From: a virus | DNA length: 40,112 nucleotides | Reading direction: 5' to 3' (one strand) | IMG/VR virus record: IMGVR_UViG_3300025122_000048 | Span: 1-40,112 of that record | Shown here: positions 7,139 to 15,900 of the stretch, piece after piece | Layout of the letters: every line of letters begins with the position of its first letter | Position numbering within the stretch: position 1 is the stretch's first letter | Position numbers and translations under genes: made by a program | The notes under the pieces: generated by a model | What the model saw: the letters and a program-made list of their open reading frames with translations, nothing else | The model's database searches: none | Told to the model about the DNA's origin: nothing

Positions 7139-8797
7139 ATGAGCGGAACTAATATAGGAGCATTTGAAAATCCCAGAGGCCTTGCAGATCGTAAAAGAAT
7201 CTTAAGGCCCGGCTTAACGAGCTCTAGGGTGTTTTACTCAGCTGTTGTCATTGACTACATATCTAATCCTGATAGTGAGCTCGCTGCAACTGCTGTGATC
7301 GGAGAGGATGACGCATCGATAGACTACAGACAGTCGCTAAAGACGGGTGTAAATTCAGTCGGAAATCCTGATCTCGTAGATGTAATGCCAAGGAATAGTA
7401 TCGTGGCAAGAATAGTATCTGACAAAGCATCTAGAATCTCATCACCAGAAATATTCTATCCATTCTTTTCACCCCACCTATGCATGCCGGTGAAGGCTGC
7501 AGAGCAAGTTTGGATAATATTTGAAAAAGCGGGATCGAAGAAGGCGACAGGGTACTGGATGTGCAGAAGACCATCTGACTTACAGGTCGATGATCTAAAT
7601 TACACCCACGAGGATAGAGTCACCCTTGATCTATACGAGAGTGGTACAGATCAGAGCGCAGAGTCAAATGAGGAGGGATCTGATGTAGATCCATTTAGTT
7701 TCCCTCTTGGCGGAAAGGGCAATAGGCAGTTTAATACACTACCGGGTGAGTACCCCTTCAAGGATATAATTGATAGCTCACAGTCATATCAGGCTGAGTT
7801 TTTAGGAGAGCCCGTTCCGAGATTCTCAAAGAGATCAACTGATCTCGCTCTTCAGGGATCTCACAACACTCTCGTATCTCTTGGAAGGGATAGGGTGGGA
7901 GCTGAACAATATGCTGAAGGCGAGGAGGATCCTGATCAAAAGGAGCTCGCTGGAAGCATAGACATAGTTACAGGTCGAGGCCTGAAGTGGGACGCTGGTG
8001 AGAGCGCTGCTGTGGTAAATACTCCCACAGCAGCAACGGAGCCCAACGGCGAGGCAGGAGGTCCAGAAACTGTCGATGGTGAGGCTAATGTTAAGAATAG
8101 GGGATATGAGGAAATCGATAAGGCTCCCACGATTAGCGGAAACACGTCAAATGTGAATGAGGGCGACCCTGATTTCGTAAATGATCTCTCAAGAGTCTAT
8201 GTCTCAATGAAGACAAACGGAGACGAGAATTTTGGAATATCTGGAATAACAGAGCTTGGATCAGTTGATGTGGCCGACAGGGCAGCAGAGCCATTCATAG
8301 TGATGAAGTCAACAAATACGAGAATTATTTCACGACCTGATGGATCAGTTAAAATTGTTAAGATGGGACCTGATGATAGTAATGCCGAAGCGGCTAGCAT
8401 AGTTCTTGATAAAGATGGTAATATCCAAATTCAGACAAATGGTGAGATAACTCTGTGTAAGACGGGGGACACCGCGTCAGAGGGGAATACCACCGGCATC
8501 CAGCCATTTGTTCGCGGAGACGACCTCGCAGATGTCTTACAGGCATTTATGGAGCAGACAGCAGCATTATTTAATGATATCGCAGATACGTGGACAAGCT
8601 TAGGAGCCACAGATCTCTCCTCTAATGTTACACCGGGCTACGGATCTCCAAATCCAGCAGTAACTGCAGCAGCCGGGACATTCTCATCAGCTGCTGCTGA
8701 TTTAATGATCGGCGCCAATGAAATTACAACAGGCGGCGGTGATGCAATGGTGGCTGACCTTGCAAAATTCAAGTCAACAGTTATAAAGGGAGAGTGA
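7139..8797 (+). CDS. Putative baseplate hub/spike protein with OB-fold (gp5-like, no lysozyme)
   Basis: This 552-residue protein begins with a strand-rich region (about 30-150) resembling the OB-fold of central spike proteins, including SSRVFYSAVV, FFSPHLCMP and AEQVWIIFEKAG followed by GYWMCRRP. The C-terminal part has short beta repeats such as RPDGSVKIV (near 397) and DKDGNIQIQTNGEITL (near 423-438), as in the beta-helical needle of phage spikes. A long Ser/Asp/Glu/Gly-rich middle separates the two. Unlike T4 gp5 there is no recognisable lysozyme domain. It lies directly before the gp25-like and gp6-like genes, where a hub/spike gene is common. The residues near the end are Ala-rich and may be helical. 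The assignment rests on fold pattern and position, so a different virion protein is possible. Confidence 0.55.
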   Translation: MSGTNIGAFENPRGLADRKRILRPGLTSSRVFYSAVVIDYISNPDSELAATAVIGEDDASIDYRQSLKTGVNSVGNPDLVDVMPRNSIVARIVSDKASRISSPEIFYPFFSPHLCMPVKAAEQVWIIFEKAGSKKATGYWMCRRPSDLQVDDLNYTHEDRVTLDLYESGTDQSAESNEEGSDVDPFSFPLGGKGNRQFNTLPGEYPFKDIIDSSQSYQAEFLGEPVPRFSKRSTDLALQGSHNTLVSLGRDRVGAEQYAEGEEDPDQKELAGSIDIVTGRGLKWDAGESAAVVNTPTAATEPNGEAGGPETVDGEANVKNRGYEEIDKAPTISGNTSNVNEGDPDFVNDLSRVYVSMKTNGDENFGISGITELGSVDVADRAAEPFIVMKSTNTRIISRPDGSVKIVKMGPDDSNAEAASIVLDKDGNIQIQTNGEITLCKTGDTASEGNTTGIQPFVRGDDLADVLQAFMEQTAALFNDIADTWTSLGATDLSSNVTPGYGSPNPAVTAAAGTFSSAAADLMIGANEITTGGGDAMVADLAKFKSTVIKGE

Positions 8798-8800
8798 CAA

Positions 8801-8971
8801 ATGACTCTAGCCCAACTCACAGAAGACATCTTCGATGCGTTTTTTGAAAGTGCCGGTGGTGAAGCTGCTGAACTTCCCGATGAAGCACGTGAAAAGATAC
8901 AGGCTCTTGCTACTGCTTTAGCAACTGCGATCGCGGCTCATGTTGAAGATGAAATAGACGAAGCCCTATAG
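8801..8971 (+). CDS. Small acidic helical protein, 56 aa
   Basis: The ATG at 8801 follows a strong AAAGGGAGAG ribosome site at 8786-8794, three bases after the preceding stop, and the frame runs to TAG 8969-8971. The product begins MTLAQLTEDIFDAFF, is rich in Ala and Glu/Asp, and contains an amphipathic helix around AREKIQALATAL and AIAAHVEDEIDEAL. There is no membrane segment. Its place between the hub-like gene and the gp25-like gene suggests a small virion or assembly factor, such as a spike tip adaptor or chaperone, but this is only context. Coding is supported by ribosome site, spacing and base composition similar to the upstream gene. Confidence 0.65.
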   Translation: MTLAQLTEDIFDAFFESAGGEAAELPDEAREKIQALATALATAIAAHVEDEIDEAL

Positions 8972-9024
8972 ATTTAATACTATCACATTCTGTGTGGATA
9001 TTTTCCGTAGTGAAATAATTAATA

Positions 9025-9039
9025 ACGCTAGGAGAGCGT
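9025..9039 (+). promoter_or_regulatory. Hairpin presenting the ribosome site of the gp25-like gene
   Basis: ACGCT (9025-9029) and AGCGT (9035-9039) are exact inverted repeats, giving a 5-bp stem with three G-C pairs. The loop is AGGAG (9030-9034), the ribosome binding site itself, and the ATG of the gp25-like gene begins two bases after the stem. The pairing is directly visible; whether the fold helps or hinders initiation is unknown. T4 gene 25 is known to have a hairpin in its own initiation region that enhances translation, although there the stem lies between the ribosome site and the start. Confidence 0.5.
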
Positions 9040-9040
9040 C

Positions 9041-9532
9041 ATGGCAGAATATTCATTCAAGAGTTCGGGAATTGTATCTAGTGATCCTAGGCTAATAAGG
9101 GACGTCGCACAAAATCCCGTGGGTATAAAAACACCAATTAATCTTGGCACCGGAAGATCTGGAATATTTCAGATGAATTTTAATCCCGTTGATCAAATTT
9201 CTGATAATTTAAAAAATTTAATTCTCACGAATTGGGGTGAACGTCTTGGAAATTATTACTATGGTTCAAACATTAGATCTCTAACGACAGAGCTGACAGC
9301 ACAACAAGATTTTGACTCTGAAGCCATGAGAAGAATAGATGCAGCTGTTAAAAATTTCATGCCATTCGTTGAGCTAGATAGCTTTAATTCTTCTTTTGAT
9401 TCAGATGTGGTTGCAGGTAGCACGATTGGAGCAGACGGGCTATCAGTGGTATCTCTAACCGTAAAGTATAATATTCCACAACTACGAATAAGCGGAAAAT
9501 CAATAGAGGTAACTCTATATTGCATAGGATAG
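9041..9532 (+). CDS. 25: Baseplate wedge protein, gp25-like
   Basis: This 163-residue protein shows the GPW/gp25 pattern. There is an N-terminal beta segment with NPVGIKTPIN and FQMNFNPVDQI, the conserved helix-turn DNLKNLILTNWGERLGNYYY, then SNIRSLTTEL and a helical stretch ending in AAVKNFMPFVEL. C-terminal strands follow (VSLTVKYNIPQ, IEVTLYCIG). In T4 the gp25 protein joins the wedge to the sheath and nucleates sheath assembly; the NWGER element corresponds to the family's most conserved core (usually T-x-x-GER). Length is slightly above the usual 110-150. The ATG follows AGGAG inside a small hairpin. It is followed by the gp6-like gene after 3 bases, the usual 25-6 pairing of contractile tails. 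Confidence 0.85.
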   Translation: MAEYSFKSSGIVSSDPRLIRDVAQNPVGIKTPINLGTGRSGIFQMNFNPVDQISDNLKNLILTNWGERLGNYYYGSNIRSLTTELTAQQDFDSEAMRRIDAAVKNFMPFVELDSFNSSFDSDVVAGSTIGADGLSVVSLTVKYNIPQLRISGKSIEVTLYCIG

Positions 9533-9535
9533 AAA

Positions 9536-11389
9536 ATGTCTTCAAGTAAAAAAAATCAAGTTAAGAGCATGAGAGCTAATCAAAGATCGTATCTCAATAA
9601 GGATTTTTCAGCATTTAGAGCTGAATTAACACAATACGGCCAGACATACTTCTCTGATAAGATAACAGACTTTTCAGAAAATGGTTTAGCTGGTATGTTT
9701 ATAGAGATGTCAGCATACGTCGGAGATGTGATGTCTTATTATTTAGATCATCAGTTCAGTGAACTTAACATTCTCACTGCCGTTGAAAGTGATAATATTG
9801 AGAAGCTAGTGAGAAGTGCCGGTGTTAAGATACAGGGTGCCTCTCCAGCGTCAGCAAAGGTTGATTTTTATTTAGAGATACCGGCAATAGTTAGAGAAAA
9901 TGAGTATGTTCCAGATTTTATAAAGATGCCAACAATAGTGGCAGGGACACTATTAACTTCAACAACCGCAATAAAGTTTGAATTAATGGAGGACTTAGTC
10001 TTTTCAGCTGTTGATTCCCAGGGAAAGTTTCTTGCCTCATATAAGACTATGAAGGTTAATGCAGAGGGAAACCCATCAACTTTTTCAGTTAAACTAACTG
10101 GAGTATGCATATCTGGAATAACATCATCAGAGAGCTTTAATATTCCGGATTCATTTGTACCGTTTAGATCAATTACTTTGAGTAACTCAAATGTGTCTGA
10201 TATTATATCTGTAACTGACACTGATGGAAATGCGTATTATGAGGTTAGCGCACTCACACAAGATACGGTGTTTAAGCGTGTTATAAATTCTCTATCAGAC
10301 AGTAATTTAGTTTCTGAGAATCTTGAAATGATTCCCGCACCTAGAAGGTTTGTAATATCAACAAGTAGGTCATCTGGATTAACTTCATTACGATTTGGCG
10401 GCGGAGATGCACTATCAACTGATGATGACATCATGCCAGATCCAAGTGAGATAGCTATTCCGCTATACGGAAAGGCGTCGACTATATCAAGATTCACTTT
10501 AGATCCAAATAAACTTTTGAAGACAAGAACTCTAGGGATAGCTCCGAGAAATACCACGCTGAGTATTAGATACCGATCAGGGGGAGGATTATCTCACAAC
10601 TCCGGTGCCAAATCCATAACTTCAGTTTCTAATCTTATTACAAAATTTTCATCTGGAACGCCATCATCATCAATATCTGCTGTGAGAACATCATTAGAGG
10701 TTAGCAATCCCAAAGAGGCTTCCGGCGGGGAAGCCGCTATGACTCTAAGTGAACTCAAGTCTACGGCCCTATCATATAGGAATTCGCAGTCAAGAATAGT
10801 TACAAAAGAGGATCTTATAGCTAGAATATATTCCATGCCATCTAATTTTGGAAGAGTTTTTAGGGTGGGTGTTAGAGATAATCCAAATAATCCGCTAGCG
10901 TCAGTTGTGGCAATCATAAGTAGAAATAGAGGTGGAAGCCTTATAGTGTCACCAGATTCATTAAAGGAAAATCTAAAGACATACATAAATCAGTATAGAC
11001 TAATATCAGACGCTCTAGATATTGTAGACGCAAAAGTTTTGAACATAAGGGTAGAGTACGGAGTTGTCATTAATTCCGAATCAAATAATAATTTAACAAT
11101 TCAAAATATCAATAAATCTATTCAAGAATATCTCTTGATTGATAATTTTCAAATAGATCAGCCAATTGTAACATCAGATCTAATTAATATCATTATAAAT
11201 TCTAGGGGTGTTGTCTCAATAGTAGATTTTAAAATTTCTAATCTTACGGGAACGATAAAGGATAGGCCATATAGCAATGAAAATTTCTCTGTCGCCTCTA
11301 GTACTGACAGGGGTCTTATAATTCCGCCGCAGGGATCTATTTTTGAATTAAAGTATCCGAATGATGACATCATAGGGGTTGCGAGGTAA
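9536..11389 (+). CDS. 6: Baseplate wedge protein, gp6/baseplate J-like
   Basis: This 617-residue protein has the gp6 start pattern: YLNKDFSAFRAELTQYGQTY, then DFSENGLAGMFIEMSAYVGD with YYLDHQFSELNILTAVESDN, as in baseplate J proteins of contractile tails. The central part is beta-rich. The C-terminal third has the conserved ALSYRNSQSRIVTKEDLIAR, VRDNPNNP and NINKSIQEYLLIDNFQI segments, in which strands alternate with a helix. In T4 gp6 forms the iris-like ring of the inner baseplate and binds gp7, gp25 and gp53. It follows the gp25-like gene by 3 bases and precedes the next gene by 2. Length is close to T4 gp6 (660). No truncation is seen. Confidence 0.85.
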   Translation: MSSSKKNQVKSMRANQRSYLNKDFSAFRAELTQYGQTYFSDKITDFSENGLAGMFIEMSAYVGDVMSYYLDHQFSELNILTAVESDNIEKLVRSAGVKIQGASPASAKVDFYLEIPAIVRENEYVPDFIKMPTIVAGTLLTSTTAIKFELMEDLVFSAVDSQGKFLASYKTMKVNAEGNPSTFSVKLTGVCISGITSSESFNIPDSFVPFRSITLSNSNVSDIISVTDTDGNAYYEVSALTQDTVFKRVINSLSDSNLVSENLEMIPAPRRFVISTSRSSGLTSLRFGGGDALSTDDDIMPDPSEIAIPLYGKASTISRFTLDPNKLLKTRTLGIAPRNTTLSIRYRSGGGLSHNSGAKSITSVSNLITKFSSGTPSSSISAVRTSLEVSNPKEASGGEAAMTLSELKSTALSYRNSQSRIVTKEDLIARIYSMPSNFGRVFRVGVRDNPNNPLASVVAIISRNRGGSLIVSPDSLKENLKTYINQYRLISDALDIVDAKVLNIRVEYGVVINSESNNNLTIQNINKSIQEYLLIDNFQIDQPIVTSDLINIIINSRGVVSIVDFKISNLTGTIKDRPYSNENFSVASSTDRGLIIPPQGSIFELKYPNDDIIGVAR

Positions 11390-11391
11390 AA

Positions 11392-12963
11392 ATGTATAGG
11401 ATCTTAACAGCAAGTAAAGACACATATATAACAAATAAAATCATCAATAACTCGTTTAGAGCAACTGATGCTAATGTGGGACAAGCTGCGACTTTAGATC
11501 TATTTAAATTATACGGAGAGTCAGTTTCTGGATCTACGTCCTCTCCGACTGAAATAAGCAGACTATTAGTAAAGTTTGATCTTAACCCACTTAGATCAAT
11601 AACTGGATCATTTTTAGATCTAGATGATTCATCATTTAGATGTCATTTAAAGCTATCTGACGTGTACGGCGGTCAGACATGCCCATCTAATTTTAATATA
11701 ATAGCTTTTCCTCTTTCAAGATCATTTGACGAGGGCGTCGGGATGGATGTTATAAAATTTTCAGACCTCGATGCGTGTAATTTTGTAACTTCATCAATTG
11801 TTAATTCAGTTACGCCAGTATCATGGTCAGGACCTGGTGCAAATAAGGAGGGACTTTTAAAATCATCAGATATAGACATAATATCAAGCGGAAACCTTAA
11901 TGATGGAAATGGAATTGTCAATATCTGGAAGTCACAACAATTTTCAACCGGCGAGGAAGATCTTCTCTTAGATGTGACAACAATTATATCTGCAACATTA
12001 AAGGGTCTCATACCTGATCACGGATTTAGATTATCATTCTCGGGATCAGAAGAAAGCGATAATGTGACTAGATTTGTTAAGAGATTTGGATCGACACAAA
12101 ATTCTCAACTTTTAAAGAGGCCTCAATTAATCGTGAGGGTGAATGATACTATTCAGGATCACCATAAATCATTCTATTTTAATTTAAGCGGTTCGTTATT
12201 TTTAAATAATTTTCACAGGGGAGTGTCGAGAAATATACTTTCTGGTGCATCAGCAACACAAATAAAGGGATCTAATTCTATAGTTTTAAGATTAAGCTCC
12301 GGATCCACTGGAAGGGGGACATTTTTTCAGAAAATAATAACAGGATCTCAGCATAAATTTGGACAAAATAATTTTATGTCAGGTGTATATTCTGCATCAT
12401 TTGCTGTGTCTCAGTTTTCTGCTTCAAATGCAGGAGAAACTAGACAGTCAACTAGGCCCCTGGAGAATGAGATTAAAAATGCGGGATCTGCAACGTTTAA
12501 AGAAATTTGGGAGTCACTTGACGGAACCGTGGGATACGTCACATCCAGTCTTGTAGTGTATTCAGTAAACAGAACATCATTCGATAACAAGCTACCTAGG
12601 TTACTCATAAGCATAACTAACATGCAAAGTGAGTATCGATTTAAAGATCTCTCTAGATTTAGAATTTTTGCTGAAAATATAGATCGAACAATTGTTGCTA
12701 AGAGGCTACCCATGGTTTCACCGAGTGAAATTTTTACATCTATGTACTATAGAGTTAGAGATGTAGAATCATCGGATGTAGTCATTCCATTTGATACATC
12801 ACATAATGGAACCCTATGTTCAACTGATTCGACAGGGATGTATTTCGATTTTTATATGAGTTCTCTTCCCAAGGGGAGACTCTTTACAATAGACTTTCTC
12901 GTCAGGGACAGGGGAATCGATCAAATTTTTACAGATGTAGCAGCAAGATTTAGAGTTATCTAG
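11392..12963 (+). CDS. Virion protein with DNRLRE-like beta domain
   Basis: This 523-residue protein has no signal peptide or membrane segment. The first half resembles the carbohydrate-binding DNRLRE-type beta sandwich: SKDTYITNKII near 9-19, DANVGQAATLDLF, SRLLVKFDLN near 57-66, PVSWSGPGANKEGLL, LLLDVTTIIS near 185-194, and RPQLIVRV near 245. The second half, starting FYFNLSGSLFLNNF, repeats beta structure with the elements YVTSSLVVYSVNR and SMYYRVRDVES. It sits between the gp6-like gene and the large wedge gene, 2 and 8 bases away. It probably belongs to the baseplate or to fibres attached to it; glycan contact is a reasonable guess from the fold, not shown. Confidence 0.55.
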   Translation: MYRILTASKDTYITNKIINNSFRATDANVGQAATLDLFKLYGESVSGSTSSPTEISRLLVKFDLNPLRSITGSFLDLDDSSFRCHLKLSDVYGGQTCPSNFNIIAFPLSRSFDEGVGMDVIKFSDLDACNFVTSSIVNSVTPVSWSGPGANKEGLLKSSDIDIISSGNLNDGNGIVNIWKSQQFSTGEEDLLLDVTTIISATLKGLIPDHGFRLSFSGSEESDNVTRFVKRFGSTQNSQLLKRPQLIVRVNDTIQDHHKSFYFNLSGSLFLNNFHRGVSRNILSGASATQIKGSNSIVLRLSSGSTGRGTFFQKIITGSQHKFGQNNFMSGVYSASFAVSQFSASNAGETRQSTRPLENEIKNAGSATFKEIWESLDGTVGYVTSSLVVYSVNRTSFDNKLPRLLISITNMQSEYRFKDLSRFRIFAENIDRTIVAKRLPMVSPSEIFTSMYYRVRDVESSDVVIPFDTSHNGTLCSTDSTGMYFDFYMSSLPKGRLFTIDFLVRDRGIDQIFTDVAARFRVI

Positions 12964-12971
12964 AGTTTTAA

Positions 12972-15900
12972 ATGCCAATAACAAACCTGACAAAACCAAA
13001 ACTTTTTAGTCCATCAGTAGTAAGAGAAGAGAGTAAGATTCCACTCTCACAAAATGTAACGCTTGATCAACTAAAGGATACAAATTTCAGTAGTACATCA
13101 TCGTTTAGATACGATCAGTCGGGAGCTGGTTTAAAATCTACACAAGAGATTAGTATTGATTGGTCAAAATTTGAAAATCATACGTTTTTTAATTCTGCAC
13201 AGTCTAAGGTTAATATTTCATTTGACAGGGTTATAAATGAATATCCTTTTGACGGATCAAATAAACAAATTGAAGCATTTGAAGATTCTCTAACGGGATA
13301 TGAGAAATATATTTTAGATTCATTTCCAAAAAATCATGGGTATCTATTATTCTCTGGAACATCTCCGACTGAAAATCCAAAAGGTGGATATACTGAAGGA
13401 CTCGGAACTTACATATCTGTTAGAGATTCCGCAGGTGCTGACTTTCCTCTTTTTTCTAGAAACATAAGTGGTGAATCAGCTATTAATTTTGGGCTTAACC
13501 CAATTTCATTTGAGATGCAAATTTTTATTCCAAAGATCTCAAACGATAATCAGATAATTTGTCAAAAACTTGATACTTCTAACAGGCATGTTACACTTGC
13601 ACTTTCTCAATCAAGTAATATTAATACTGTACCGTTAATTTTTGCAATATCTTCTGGATCTGAAAAACTATTTTTAAGTGAGTCCATTGAAAAAGGAAAA
13701 TTTTCTCATATTTGTGCAACATATGATAGAAATTCTTCAAATAATTTAAAATTATTTTTGAGTGAATCAATTATAGCAACTTCATCAAATGCCGTGGAGT
13801 TCGAAAGCTTGTCATTCGGGACGTCAAGATTCACAATAGGGTCAGGCTCAGCATTTAGTGTGGAGCGCGGTAAGCTTCAACCCTTCACCAGCGGAGATGT
13901 CACACTATTCACGCCCAGCAATACGCTTTCAGGTGCTCTAGATGAATTTAGAACATTTCACAGTGCGAGATCAATTGATATTCAGAAAGAGAAGGCGAGA
14001 AAATCAATTTACGCACAAGATGATTTAAAATTACATTTTAGATTTAATGAACCGCATGGCTCCTATGGAGCTCAAGATGTCGTACTAGATAGCTCTGGAA
14101 ATTCTCTTCACACTAGAATATCAAACTACTTTGCCAGCTTGCGGCTAACAGGGTCCGCTTCAGGACAACCGACAAATCCAATGGTGTATGAGGATATGAA
14201 AAGGTGTCCTATTTTATTTCCAGATTTCCCAAAAATTTCTAATAGAAATAAGTATTTGCTTCTCTCAGCGAGTTTGTACGATGAAGCTAATCCAAATCTC
14301 ATCACAAGACTTTTTCCAGTTCACTATTTGCTAGAGGGACAAGTTAATCAGGGGCTCTCGTCCCAGGATGGCCAGATAGGAAATGCAATATCTGGAGATT
14401 CGATTCCCGGGTCTGCAAAGCTGGGATCTTCTCAGTATTTGACAGCATTTATGCTCCTGTTAGCAAAGTTTTTTGATGAAATAAAAATGTTTATTGATCA
14501 TTTCAGCAATGTTTTATCAGTTGATTATGACGACTCAGAATCAGTTGTAACAAAACTTTTACCACAGCTCGCAATGTATTACGGCATAAGTCTTCCAAAC
14601 ATTTTTCCTAATTCAATCCCAAATCAGTACATATCTGGTGAAAATATTACAAATAAATTTTCATCATCTGAAAATTCATTAAAATATGTTCAGTCGCAGA
14701 TATGGAAGAGAATTCTTATAAACTTTAGCGAAATTATAGCATCTAAGGGGACAATTTACAGTATTACATCTGTGATAAGAGCCGCGGGAATTAATCCCGA
14801 TAATCTCTTAACAATAAGGGAATATGGTGGTCCAACTAAGAGATCTCTGAGCGGAATAAGGCAGAGAAGAATCGAAGTGGCAAGTTCACTAGATTTTTCT
14901 GGAAGCATAGGTAGGATATCAGATCCATCAACAATAAACACACAGGGATTTTCATCAGTATCTCCGAACATCATATCACCGTTTTTGTCTGGGGCAAGGC
15001 TTGAAGTTGGATTTCCGAGAGCAGTGGGTACATTTGTTTCCAAAAATCTTTTTCCACCGCACGGAATTTCAAATGATTCATCAGACGGATTATTAACGTC
15101 TGGTTCATTTACATTTGAGGGAATTTATCAGTTCGATTACGTAAGACCTCGTCCGAGATTTTTAACTAATCAGAGTCTTGTAAGACTTCACGTAAGCTCA
15201 AGCGATAATGGAGCTAGTAGAAGGTCAAAGGGAATATCATATGCGAATCTATTGCTGTTGTCAGGAACTGAAAATAGCCTGACAGGTAGCGGATCTACAC
15301 TTAGACTTTACATGCGCCCTGGAATGAATGGAGCAAATGATCCACTAATGAGATTACAGCTTTCCGGTGTTAATATTTTTGATGGAAATCTTTGGAATAT
15401 TTCATTTGGAAGAGAAAGATCTGATCAAAAGAATCCTGAACCTAATAGAAAGTATAACCTGGACAGAATATCTAGCGTGGGGTCAAGTTCATATTTTCTT
15501 AGAGCAGCCAGACAGTCTTACGGAGAGATAAAGAATATCTTTATAACGTCTTCATTCTTCCAGGCGACAACAGTTGATGATACGAATGCTCTTGAAAAAT
15601 TAAGCTCTCCTCTCAACCCGTCTGGATCAATGATAGTGATTGGATCTCAAAGCATGGCTAGTTTTTCTGGTCTGGGATCTAGCTATGATGTATTCTTAAA
15701 TGACACAAATCTTGAAAGCAGGCAGGGAGCTCGACCGGGTGATTTTGATCTAGCAAATACAACAGACTTTGAAGGACAGGTCAGTCAAATAAGATTCTGG
15801 TCCAAAGCTCTAGAGGTGGCGGAGTGGAAGGAGCATGTTAGAAATTTTAAGTCCGTAGGTGTTGAGAATCCTCTTGTTAATTTTAATTTTGAAACAGCAC

